A program made the translations under genes and the position numbers. A DNA stretch of 8,662 nt from Bacteroidota bacterium (GTDB lineage: Bacteria; Bacteroidota; Bacteroidia; B-17B0; Aurantibacillaceae): positions 1 to 8,662 of the forward strand of contig JANYBY010000040.1 in assembly GCA_025360565.1 (NCBI GenBank), in the 5' to 3' direction. Numbering within the stretch: the stretch's first letter is position 1; every line of letters begins with the position of its first letter. This document shows positions 1 to 4,957 of this stretch, in pieces. The notes beneath the pieces are model-generated. The model did not search any database and was not told where the DNA came from. It worked only from the letters and a program-made list of their open reading frames with translations.

Positions 1-879
1 ATGTTTACGTTGAACCAAGTCATCAAGGCCGCGAGCCATGTTATCACGCAAATAATCAAAACCAAATTCGTTATTGGTACCGTAAGTAATATCGCAGTTG
101 TATGCTTTGCGGCGCGCATCGGTATTTGGTTCGTGCTTGTCAATACAATCAACACTTAATCCGTGAAACTGAAATAAGGGCGCGTTCCATTCGCTGTCGC
201 GTTTTGCCAGGTAATTGTTAACGGTAACCAAGTGAACTCCTCTTCCTGTTAAAGCATTTAAAAAAACAGGCAGGGTAGATACCAATGTTTTTCCTTCACC
301 GGTGGCCATTTCAGAAATTTTTCCTTCATGCAAAACAATACCACCAATTAACTGTACATCGTAATGCACCATGTTCCAGGTAATTTCGCTACCTGCTGCC
401 AGCCATTTATTTTTGTAAATAGCTTTTTCTCCTTTTATCTCAACGTTTGTATGGTCTTTAGCCAGATCTTTATCAAATTCACTTGCCTTCACTTCCAGTT
501 CTGTGTTTTTTGTAAAGCGGGCGGCCGTTTCTTTTAAAATAGCAAATGCTTCTGGTAAGATCTCCACCATTGCTTCATCTAAAACCGTAATGATCGCTTT
601 ATCTATCTCGTCAATTTTTTTGTAAAGGTCTTCTTTAGTGTTCACATCCATTTCAGCCTCGTTATTGATCTGGGCTTTTATGGCGGCGATCTCATCGTTT
701 TGCGGTTTAATGGCTGTTTGAAGTTTGGCTTTTAACGCGGCCGATTTAGCGCGAAGTTCATCGTTAGAGATGGTAGAAAGTGAGGTATAAATTTCATTTA
801 TTTCGTCTACTTTGGCGCCAAGGTTTTTTACATCCTTTTCGCTTTTTGTACCGAACATTTTTTTCAGAAAATCGAGCAT
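1..879 (-). CDS. secA: Protein translocase subunit SecA, N-terminal part (cut by the window edge)
   Basis: SecA is the ATPase motor that pushes unfolded preproteins through the SecYEG channel of the inner membrane. The 293 codons seen here begin MLDFLKKMFGTKSEKD and stay open to the window edge, so roughly the first quarter of the protein is present. Residues 191-198 hold the Walker A motif MATGEGKT in nucleotide-binding domain 1. The conserved blocks YDVQLIGGIVLHEGKISEM and YGTNNEFGFDYLRDNM (266-281) follow the family closely. About 70 extra residues around positions 110-170 (including the KWLAAGSEITWNMVHYDVQ segment) match the insertion I know from Bacteroidota SecA. The usual VNDYLA or VNEYLA block reads VNNYLA here, a small departure. 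The ATG at 877-879 fits the family's N-terminus, and a promoter-like box lies 24 bases upstream. Identification is very secure; the DEAD box and later domains lie outside the window. Confidence 0.97.
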   Translation of the reverse strand, partial: MLDFLKKMFGTKSEKDVKNLGAKVDEINEIYTSLSTISNDELRAKSAALKAKLQTAIKPQNDEIAAIKAQINNEAEMDVNTKEDLYKKIDEIDKAIITVLDEAMVEILPEAFAILKETAARFTKNTELEVKASEFDKDLAKDHTNVEIKGEKAIYKNKWLAAGSEITWNMVHYDVQLIGGIVLHEGKISEMATGEGKTLVSTLPVFLNALTGRGVHLVTVNNYLAKRDSEWNAPLFQFHGLSVDCIDKHEPNTDARRKAYNCDITYGTNNEFGFDYLRDNMARGLDDLVQRKH

Positions 880-903
880 ATTGAGTTTTAAAATATAAGC
901 CCA

Positions 904-911
904 TAAAGATA
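904..911 (-). promoter_or_regulatory. Probable -7 promoter element of secA
   Basis: On the minus strand this reads TATCTTTA, close to the Bacteroidota -7 consensus TAnnTTTG, and ends 24 bases before the secA start. I see no convincing TTTG -33 element at the usual 18 to 20 base spacing. The same octamer precedes three other genes in this window, which raises confidence. Confidence 0.45.
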
Positions 912-1137
912 GCAATATTTAGACACCGAGAATTGATAAAATCGGTTAAAAATATGAGCTTTTTCTATGAGCCGGATTAATAATTATACCCTAAGGGCAT
1001 TTCAACAATCAGACCATGAGAATTTATGAGCCAATTAGGCAGAAGGAAGTGAATAAATGAGCAATTATGGCGTTAAATATTAAGTTTCTGTTACGTTTTC
1101 AAATTAATGATGAGTGAGAATTGAATATTACGCGACT
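912..1137. other. Intergenic region with scattered ATGAGC repeats
   Basis: I see no credible gene between the secA promoter and the broken toxin. The hexamer ATGAGC occurs four times (954, 967, 1026 and 1057), and the last three are followed within a few bases by an ATTA-like run (GCCGGATTA, GCCAATTA, GCAATTA). A short CCCTAAGGG palindrome lies at about 989-997. Nothing here has a function I can assign. Confidence 0.4.
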
Positions 1138-1452
1138 TTAAATTCTTTTTTTAGCAAGTTTTTTTGGATCTTGTCTGCAATCAAAAACAGAAGCAATTAG
1201 TACTATTTCTTTTTCTATCACGTATACAATCTTGTAATTTCCTTCCACTAAATATCTGATCTATCTTTTTTGTGTCTTAAAAGTTCCTCAATTTGCCCCA
1301 TTCTTGGATTATTAGCAAGTAGAAGGGATTTGTCGACCAAAAGAATTAACGATTTTAGAAGCTACTTTTGAACCTGCCTTTGTAAGATAATAATCATGTA
1401 CGGTTTGTAGTTCTGCAATTGCAGAGTCAGACCATAATGTTGTTAATGCCAT
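1138..1452 (-). pseudogene. ParE/RelE-family toxin, disrupted by two frameshifts
   Basis: This is the toxin half of a type II toxin-antitoxin locus. RelE-fold toxins cut mRNA at the ribosome, and ParE-fold ones inhibit gyrase; the sequence does not say which applies. Reading starts at ATG 1450-1452 (MALTTLWSDSAIAELQTVHD) and is family-like through KVASKIVNSF. It then meets a stop at 1312-1314. Homology continues in a second frame with VDKSLLLANNPRMGQIEELL. After about position 1262 it returns to the first frame with RYLVEGNYKIVYVIEKE, then SVFDCRQDPKKLAKKRI and a stop at 1138-1140. Removing one T from the TTTT run near 1337-1340 would join the first two parts. The second shift lies between an in-frame TAG and the RYLVEG block, near AGATCAGATA. 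The shifts cancel, so total length (104 codons plus stop) is normal for the family. The start overlaps the antitoxin end by 10 bases. It is a pseudogene unless both shifts are sequencing errors. Confidence 0.85.
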
Positions 1453-1685
1453 GAAGTAATTACCTTTTTTAATTTCTTAGCAGATGTTACTCGATTATTC
1501 TTTAAATCGGATTTTGCATTCTCAACACGTTGTTCATATTCTGCCAAAGTCATTGGGGAAATATCTTTCTCAACATTTTTTTTTCTTTCTTGTTGAAGAA
1601 CTTTTTCAAATTTGTCAATTAAGCTCTCGTTTGCCAAGCGAAGAAAGTCTTGAATAAAATATAGTTTTCGTGTTTGTAAGTCCAT
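1443..1685 (-). CDS. Antitoxin of a ParE/RelE-type toxin-antitoxin system
   Basis: This 80-residue, largely helical, charged protein begins MDLQTRKLYFIQDFLRLANE and contains SPMTLAEYEQRVENAKSDL at about 43-61. That layout matches small Bacteroidota antitoxins encoded directly before ParE/RelE toxins: an N-terminal helical segment followed by a toxin-wrapping C-terminal region with a PMT.EEF-like motif. The frame stays open upstream to an ATG at 1764-1766. I prefer the ATG at 1683-1685 because MDLQTRK is the family's usual start and a promoter-like TTTG-N18-TATCTTTA lies just before it, inside the longer frame. The gene overlaps the downstream toxin by 10 bases, which suggests coupled translation. 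The toxin is broken, so this antitoxin may now act alone or be on its way out. Such antitoxins usually repress their own promoter, but I see no clear operator here. Confidence 0.82.
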   Translation of the reverse strand: MDLQTRKLYFIQDFLRLANESLIDKFEKVLQQERKKNVEKDISPMTLAEYEQRVENAKSDLKNNRVTSAKKLKKVITSWH

Positions 1686-1703
1686 TTGTAATAATTTATA
1701 ACC

Positions 1704-1733
1704 TAAAGATATAAATTTAATAAGAAATACCCA
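1704..1733 (-). promoter_or_regulatory. Promoter of the disrupted toxin-antitoxin operon
   Basis: On the minus strand TTTG (1733-1730), an 18-base spacer and TATCTTTA (1711-1704) match the Bacteroidota -33/-7 layout. The -7 box ends 18 bases before the antitoxin ATG. The leader after it is nearly the same as that of the higBA operon. Confidence 0.5.
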
Positions 1734-1770
1734 AATTACGGTTAATGGCGTTGAGATATTTTGCATTTAT

Positions 1771-1801
1771 TTTCAATTAGGAATTCTTTTTGCTAATTTT
1801 G
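1771..1801 (+). promoter_or_regulatory. Probable promoter of clpS
   Basis: TAATTTTG at 1794-1801 is a full match to the TAnnTTTG -7 consensus. TTTC at 1771-1774, 19 bases upstream, is a three-of-four match to TTTG. The clpS ATG follows only 11 bases after the -7 box, so the transcript would have a very short leader of a few bases. Confidence 0.45.
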
Positions 1802-1812
1802 TAATCCCAATT

Positions 1813-2103
1813 ATGAATATTTTAGATTCGCCCGATTTACTGGAGCAGGAAGTGATTGAAGTTATTTTAAAGGAAGAAGCTTTAAAAGCGCTTTTACTTT
1901 ATAACGATGATGTAAATACTTTTGATTGGGTAATTGAATGTTTGGTAAAAGTGTGCGGTCACGATGTTTTGCAAGCAGAGCAGTGCGCGCATTTAGTGCA
2001 CTATAAAGGCAAATGCGTTATTAAAAACGGCACTTTTAAAAAATTAAAACCTTTTTGCGAAAGTTTGCTTGAAAAGGGTCTTTCCGCAAAAATCGAAGAT
2101 TAA
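1813..2103 (+). CDS. clpS: ATP-dependent Clp protease adaptor ClpS
   Basis: ClpS binds proteins with destabilising N-terminal residues (the bacterial N-end rule) and hands them to the ClpA or ClpC unfoldase in the cytoplasm. The 96-residue product is normal length for the family. A flexible N-terminal tail (1-25) leads into the core: LYNDDVNTFDWVIECL at about 29-44, then AEQCAHLVHYKGKCVIKNG at about 55-73. N31, D32, D33 and H63 line up with E. coli N34, D35, D36 and H66, which bind the substrate's free amino group. The position of the E. coli gatekeeper Met40 appears to be Phe37 here, which could narrow the pocket's choice of residues; I believe aromatic residues at this site are common in Bacteroidota. 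The gene diverges from the broken toxin-antitoxin locus and appears to be a single transcription unit ended by a large inverted repeat. Confidence 0.93.
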   Translation: MNILDSPDLLEQEVIEVILKEEALKALLLYNDDVNTFDWVIECLVKVCGHDVLQAEQCAHLVHYKGKCVIKNGTFKKLKPFCESLLEKGLSAKIED

Positions 2104-2105
2104 AT

Positions 2106-2244
2106 AATGTTTGTCCGAAAAGTCCATTTTCATCGTTATGCTTGAAAAAAAACTGTTCATATACCGTGGTATATCTCACAATTTTTTTTCTGCGCAATCC
2201 CGATAGTTATCGGGATCGAAACTGAACTTTTCAACCCAAACATT
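2106..2244. repeat. MITE-like imperfect inverted repeat between clpS and the M48 protease gene
   Basis: Almost the whole gap folds on itself. The outer arms are AATGTTTG (2106-2113) with CAAACATT (2237-2244) and GAAAAGT (2117-2123) with ACTTTTC (2226-2232). A CATTTTCATC-like block (2125-2134) then pairs with a GATCGAAACTG-like block (2214-2224). The inner arms are GAAAAAAAA (2144-2152) with TTTTTTTTC (2182-2190), TGT with ACA, and ATATACC (2159-2165) with GGTATAT (2168-2174). The right arm alone carries an extra 20-base palindrome at 2197-2216. The size, the inverted ends and the lack of any coding sequence resemble a miniature inverted-repeat transposable element. Transcribed, it would be a long hairpin and could end clpS transcription. 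I cannot say which transposase, if any, recognises it. Confidence 0.7.
2197..2216. repeat. 20-base palindrome ATCCCGATAGTTATCGGGAT
   Basis: The stem ATCCCGAT pairs with ATCGGGAT around a four-base AGTT loop. It is present in only one arm of the surrounding inverted repeat, so it looks like a later insertion. From memory, very similar palindromes (ATCCCGATnnnnATCGGGAT) are frequent between genes in Bacteroidota genomes; I could not check copy number here. Confidence 0.7.
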
Positions 2245-2268
2245 TAATTTCTGTAAAAATATTAAAGA

Positions 2269-3066
2269 ATGAAGAAATTTTTAATTACATCAACAATCTT
2301 GTCAATCGTATTTTTCGCTTGTCAAAAAAATGCGGTAACCGGTAAACGCTCACTCTCATTAATTCCCGAAAGCGAAATGATCAGCATGAGCACCACAGAG
2401 TACGCGCAGTTTTTGGCACAACACCCGCCCTTGCCCGATAATGATGATAGAGTACAATTAGTAAGAAGGTGTGGAACAAAAATTCAAAAGGCGGTTGAGC
2501 AATTTTACACCGATAAAAAAGCCACAAAAGATCTGGCGGGTTTTAGCTGGGCATTTAATGTAATTGATGAAAATACGGTTAACGCCTGGTGTATGCCCGG
2601 CGGTAAAGTGGTTGTATATACCGGTTTATTGCCTGTTACATTAGATGAACAAAGTTTAGCGGTGGTGATGGGGCACGAAATTTCGCACGCTATTGCAAGG
2701 CACGGTAACCAGCGCATGAGCGAAGGATTGTTGGTTCAGTTTGGCGGCGCCGCTTTATCGGTTGCATTGTCGCAAAAACCTGCTATTACTCAACAAATAT
2801 TTAATCAGGCTTACGGTGTAACTACAGGTTTGGGAACTTTAAAATACAGCCGTAGTCACGAAACCGAAGCGGATGAAATGGGCCTGATCTTCGCGGCCAT
2901 GGCGGGTTACGATCCTCAAGTTGCCATTACATTTTGGGAAAGAATGAGCAAATCGGGGGGACAAAAACCGCCCGAAATTTTAAGTACACACCCGAGCGAT
3001 CAAACGCGCATTAATGATCTGAAAGCCTTTATGCCAAAGGCGATGAAATATTATAAACCTTCTTAA
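2269..3066 (+). CDS. M48-family zinc metalloprotease, predicted lipoprotein
   Basis: The product is a probable envelope quality-control peptidase, related in architecture to LoiP/YcaL/BepA and Oma1-type M48 proteases that degrade misfolded envelope proteins. Residues 1-18 form a lipoprotein signal, with a hydrophobic run and the lipobox VFFAC, placing the lipidated Cys at 18. The following QKNAVTGKRSLSLIP stretch is typical of this family. The zinc site HEISH lies at 136-140 (His136, catalytic Glu137, His140), and the third ligand is Glu198 in SRSHETEADEMG. A conserved STHPSDQTRI motif sits near the C-terminus (239-248). The length of 265 residues is normal. No acidic surface-export signal follows the Cys, so a periplasm-facing position is more likely than the cell surface. 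The ATG is the only start that gives a complete signal peptide. The gene is transcribed alone and converges on higBA. Confidence 0.92.
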   Translation: MKKFLITSTILSIVFFACQKNAVTGKRSLSLIPESEMISMSTTEYAQFLAQHPPLPDNDDRVQLVRRCGTKIQKAVEQFYTDKKATKDLAGFSWAFNVIDENTVNAWCMPGGKVVVYTGLLPVTLDEQSLAVVMGHEISHAIARHGNQRMSEGLLVQFGGAALSVALSQKPAITQQIFNQAYGVTTGLGTLKYSRSHETEADEMGLIFAAMAGYDPQVAITFWERMSKSGGQKPPEILSTHPSDQTRINDLKAFMPKAMKYYKPS

Positions 3067-3233
3067 GGTTGAAGGTTGAAAGTTAACTGTTGACGGTTAT
3101 TGGTTCTCAGTTGTATATTCATGGTTATCTGTTTACAAATGTAAATACAAACTTTTCGAATTAATACCGATGCTCAATTTATTATGGTCCAATTCTAAAA
3201 AAATAAATTATCGATCGGTATTGACCATTCTAA

Positions 3234-3279
3234 GGTTTAAAGCAGTTTTTACTACTTTAACTTTGGACTGTTTTAAACC
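3234..3279. repeat. Inverted repeat, 13-base arms
   Basis: GGTTTAAAGCAGT (3234-3246) pairs with ACTGTTTTAAACC (3267-3279) with one wobble position and a 20-base loop. It has no U-tract, so it is not a plain terminator. Its role is unknown. Confidence 0.6.
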
Positions 3280-3326
3280 AAGAATTGGTATAATTGTTAG
3301 TTGTAAAGGTCTTTAGGCCTACACAG

Positions 3327-3360
3327 TCTAACAAATTTGTTAGAAATAACAGTTCTGTTA
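3327..3360. repeat. Two adjacent palindromes sharing TAACA/TGTTA
   Basis: TCTAACAAATTTGTTAGA (3327-3344) is a perfect 18-base palindrome. Two bases later TAACAG-TT-CTGTTA (3347-3360) forms a second hairpin with the same TAACA/TGTTA core. They directly precede the terminator stem. They could be protein-binding sites or RNA hairpins; no promoter is evident beside them. Confidence 0.6.
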
Positions 3361-3363
3361 GAG

Positions 3364-3399
3364 AAACAAAAAAGCCACTTTTCAGTGGCTTTTTTGTTT
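3364..3399. terminator. Bidirectional intrinsic terminator between the M48 protease gene and higA
   Basis: A 16-base perfect stem, AAACAAAAAAGCCACT (3364-3379) with its complement (3384-3399), closes a four-base TTTC loop. The GCCACT/AGTGGC core is followed by T6 on the plus strand and, by symmetry, T6 on the minus strand. It sits 25 bases past the higA stop and downstream of the protease gene, so it can end both transcripts. Confidence 0.85.
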
Positions 3400-3423
3400 A
3401 GCGTTAATTTGGTTAAGCTAGTA

Positions 3424-3780
3424 TCAATAGGCTTGAACAAGAGTTTCATAAGGGATATTCAGTTTGTTGTGAAGATTCCTTATCATATCTAAAGTCAATT
3501 TTCTTTCCTTACTTAAAATATCGCTTACGCGTGTACTATATCCAAGTATCTTGCCAAGCTCCGACTTTGTTAGATTCATTTCTTCCATACGATATTTTAT
3601 TACCTCTACCGGATCCGGTGATTCCATAACAAAATGTTTGTCTTCATAATCTTTTATGACCAAAGCCAGGAGCTGAGCTTCCTTTCCTTCTTTACTGTTT
3701 GACTTTGCGAGAAATATTTCTTCAAATCTCTTTAAAGCCTTCTCATACTGAGTTTTGCTATTGATAATTTCTACTTTCAT
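3424..3780 (-). CDS. higA: HigA-type antitoxin with an XRE helix-turn-helix domain
   Basis: HigA neutralises the HigB ribonuclease and represses the operon. The 118-residue protein has a helical N-terminal region (about 1-50, charged) followed by an XRE-type helix-turn-helix at about 57-115. That domain reads PDPVEVIKYRMEEMNLTKSE, then LGKILGYSTRVSDILSKERK, then LTLDMIRNLHNKLNIPYE. The PDP.E.IK.RMEE..L and RVSDIL..KR.L...MIR.LH blocks are characteristic of the HigA family. It is the second gene of the operon, 10 bases after higB, which is the usual reversed order (toxin first) of hig loci. A strong terminator follows. The start ATG at 3778-3780 gives the normal N-terminus. Confidence 0.92.
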   Translation of the reverse strand: MKVEIINSKTQYEKALKRFEEIFLAKSNSKEGKEAQLLALVIKDYEDKHFVMESPDPVEVIKYRMEEMNLTKSELGKILGYSTRVSDILSKERKLTLDMIRNLHNKLNIPYETLVQAY

Positions 3781-3790
3781 ATTACGTAAG

Positions 3791-4123
3791 TTATTTTGTT
3801 TTCTTAGGTGATTTTGCTTGAAAAAGATTTATAGTGTTTGCATCTATTTTATCATACTCCGAATGTTTTCCAATAAACTTAATGAACACCCATCCATTCT
3901 CATAATTGATCTCCGCAACTATCCTAAAATCATTCCCCTTAATGTTAAAAACCACGCGGCTGTTTTTTAGTATACTAACATTTCCGCGGTATTCTTGTTT
4001 GATTTGATTTGGTGTTTTCCATTTTTTAGTTAAAACTTCTTCGTACCATATTTCTAATGCTAATTTGGCATTCCTATACTTTTTACAGGCCTCTATCACG
4101 GTGCTTTTGTTGTAAATATTCAT
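3791..4123 (-). CDS. higB: HigB-type mRNA interferase toxin
   Basis: HigB belongs to the RelE-fold toxins that cut mRNA on translating ribosomes. The 110-residue product is normal length for the COG4680-like HigB group. The central IKGNDFRIVAEINYENGWVF (about 61-80) and the following IKFIGKHSEYDKIDA (about 81-95) are the family's core strands and contain the conserved Arg, His, Tyr and Lys residues expected near the active site. No frameshift or early stop is seen, unlike the other toxin in the window. It is the first gene of the operon with higA. A -7-like TATCTTTA ends 18 bases before its ATG, with two palindromes just upstream. Confidence 0.9.
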   Translation of the reverse strand: MNIYNKSTVIEACKKYRNAKLALEIWYEEVLTKKWKTPNQIKQEYRGNVSILKNSRVVFNIKGNDFRIVAEINYENGWVFIKFIGKHSEYDKIDANTINLFQAKSPKKTK

Positions 4124-4141
4124 GCCTTATTATTTATACCC

Positions 4142-4149
4142 TAAAGATA
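4142..4149 (-). promoter_or_regulatory. -7 promoter element of higBA
   Basis: TATCTTTA on the minus strand, 18 bases before the higB ATG, matches the -7 box of the other toxin-antitoxin operon in sequence and position. At 19 bases spacing the -33 position reads TTAC, a weak match that falls inside the first palindrome. Confidence 0.45.
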
Positions 4150-4156
4150 CAAAAAA

Positions 4157-4190
4157 ATTACCAATTTGGTAATAAAATAACCAATTTGGT
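4157..4190. promoter_or_regulatory. Tandem palindromic operator candidate for higBA
   Basis: ATTACCAATTTGGTAAT (4157-4173, centre 4165) is a perfect odd-length palindrome. Its core ACCAATTTGGT is repeated at 4180-4190 (centre 4185). The centres are 20 bases apart, about two helical turns, so two dimers would bind the same DNA face. The first copy covers the expected -33 region of higBA, which fits autorepression by HigA, whose helix-turn-helix could read each site. The function is inferred from position and symmetry only. Confidence 0.65.
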
Positions 4191-4211
4191 AAATTTAACA
4201 CTTTGGCAGTT

Positions 4212-4466
4212 TCAATCCCCTATTTTCCCAATCTTTAACCTAGCCACCACCCAAGCATAGTTTGCGGTGTCATCCAATGCCATTAGATCCTTTTCCAGCT
4301 GGCGGTAAATCCTACGGTTTCGATATGTTAATTCGTGTGCTACATTTGTGCCGGAAGGGCCCATAAATGGCTCAATACCGTTCGCTTCCAGAAGCATTTT
4401 TCCTATAATCAATTTGGGCAAATGATGAAAAATACCTATACTTAAATGTGAAAAAACAAAATTCAA
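4212..4466 (-). CDS. Unrecognised reading frame of 84 codons, possible gene remnant
   Basis: The frame is open for 84 codons and includes a protein-like stretch, GIEPFMGPSGTNVAHELTYR then NRRIYRQLEKDLMALDD, with balanced residue use. The DNA is less AT-rich than its flanks. I do not recognise a family. The first 20 codons look poor and run antisense to the start of the small plus-strand gene, so an internal ATG at 4395-4397 is a better start if the gene is real. It ends 12 bases from the higBA operator region, with no visible promoter or terminator. It may be a real small gene, the tail of a decayed gene, or a chance frame. Confidence 0.3.
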   Translation of the reverse strand: MNFVFSHLSIGIFHHLPKLIIGKMLLEANGIEPFMGPSGTNVAHELTYRNRRIYRQLEKDLMALDDTANYAWVVARLKIGKIGD

Positions 4467-4588
4467 AAAACGAACTTGACGTGGACTTTATTCAAAGTAA
4501 ACCTCTTACAAAAGAAGAAGAAAAAGCTTTAAGCGAGTTTATTAAAAAACTCAAATCAAAAAAACGGGCGGTTAAAAAAGCTGCTTAA
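4448..4588 (+). CDS. Small charged protein, 46 residues, GTG start
   Basis: Translation from GTG gives MKKQNSKNELDVDFIQSKPL followed by TKEEEKALSEFIKKLKSKKR and ends in AVKKAA. The pattern of a polar start, an acidic DFI.S..PLT.EEEKALSEF core and a Lys-rich tail is one I have seen in short conserved Bacteroidota proteins, some lying next to toxin-like genes; I do not know a function. The frame is open upstream to about 4409 without an ATG, so GTG at 4448-4450 is the best start. No clear ribosome binding site is visible, as is usual in this phylum. It overlaps the start of the minus-strand 84-codon frame by 19 bases. A longer product fused to something upstream, or a remnant, remains possible. 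Confidence 0.6.
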   Translation: MKKQNSKNELDVDFIQSKPLTKEEEKALSEFIKKLKSKKRAVKKAA

Positions 4589-4897
4589 GACACCTCTCAT
4601 TCCTTAATAATTTTTTCGTTTTTAAATAAGATCCCCGCTCCGAAGGATTTGCAATCACGATTGTACGAAACATTTAAAATATATATCGTGCCTAAGGCAC
4701 TCAATTGTTTATTCTATTTGTTTTCTAATCATATTAGGCTACGATGGAGCGTCATTCTGAAATTAAACCGTACCCGAAAGAGTGAAACATTCTTGTTTAG
4801 TACACTCCTGATTTGTAATCCTGCGTAGCGGAAAGAATTAGCGGATATGACTGATGAAAGAATTGAAGACCTGGCGATTGATTTTGAGATCTGATAG
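4589..4897. other. Eroded intergenic region with short palindromes and a coding-like scrap
   Basis: I find no complete gene in these 309 bases. GTGCCTAAGGCAC (4688-4700) is a palindrome within TATCGTGCCTAAGGCACTCA, which resembles repeats I remember from Bacteroidota intergenic DNA. GGATTTGCAATC (from about 4643) and CTGATTTGTAATCC (from about 4808) look like diverged copies of one motif. From about 4830 a frame reads RKELADMTDERIEDLAIDFE and ends at a TGA near 4893; it looks like the tail of a lost gene. None of this can be named with confidence. Confidence 0.4.
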
Positions 4898-4928
4898 TTT
4901 GCAAAGCAGCATATTTTAATTATCTTTA
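4898..4928 (+). promoter_or_regulatory. Promoter of the GloVer-repeat gene
   Basis: TTTG (4898-4901), a 19-base spacer and TATCTTTA (4921-4928) form the best Bacteroidota-type promoter in the window. The gene's ATG follows 29 bases later, giving a leader of about 20 bases that is very AT-rich. It may also drive the next gene, 38 bases downstream of the first. Confidence 0.6.
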
Positions 4929-4957
4929 TTAAAATTTATTATAATAAAATCAAAAAC

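Larger units (their letters stand above)
3067..3423. other. Convergent intergenic region rich in inverted repeats
   Basis: There is no gene here. The first 40 bases carry simple GGTTGA/GTTGA-type repeats (for example GGTTGAAGGTTGAAAGTTAA from 3067). AATACCGAT (3163-3171) is repeated inverted as ATCGGTATT (3214-3222), and CCAATTCT (3189-3196) as AGAATTGG (3281-3288). Four further hairpins follow towards higA and are listed separately or in the findings. Confidence 0.6.

Noticed and set aside
1686..1766. Longer N-terminus for the antitoxin, from ATG 1764-1766
   Set aside because: It would add 27 hydrophobic residues foreign to the family and would put the promoter inside the coding sequence.
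2505..2717. Minus-strand 70-codon frame
   Set aside because: It is antisense to the core of the M48 protease, including the HEISH region, and has no family resemblance or promoter.
4057..4260. Plus-strand 67-codon frame
   Set aside because: It is antisense to the start of higB and crosses the operator palindromes; its residue content is Cys- and Phe-rich and not protein-like.
4437..4444. TATACTTA with TTTG 20 bases upstream (4413-4416) as promoter of the small protein
   Set aside because: The box ends three bases before the GTG, so transcription would begin inside the gene; kept only as a weak possibility.
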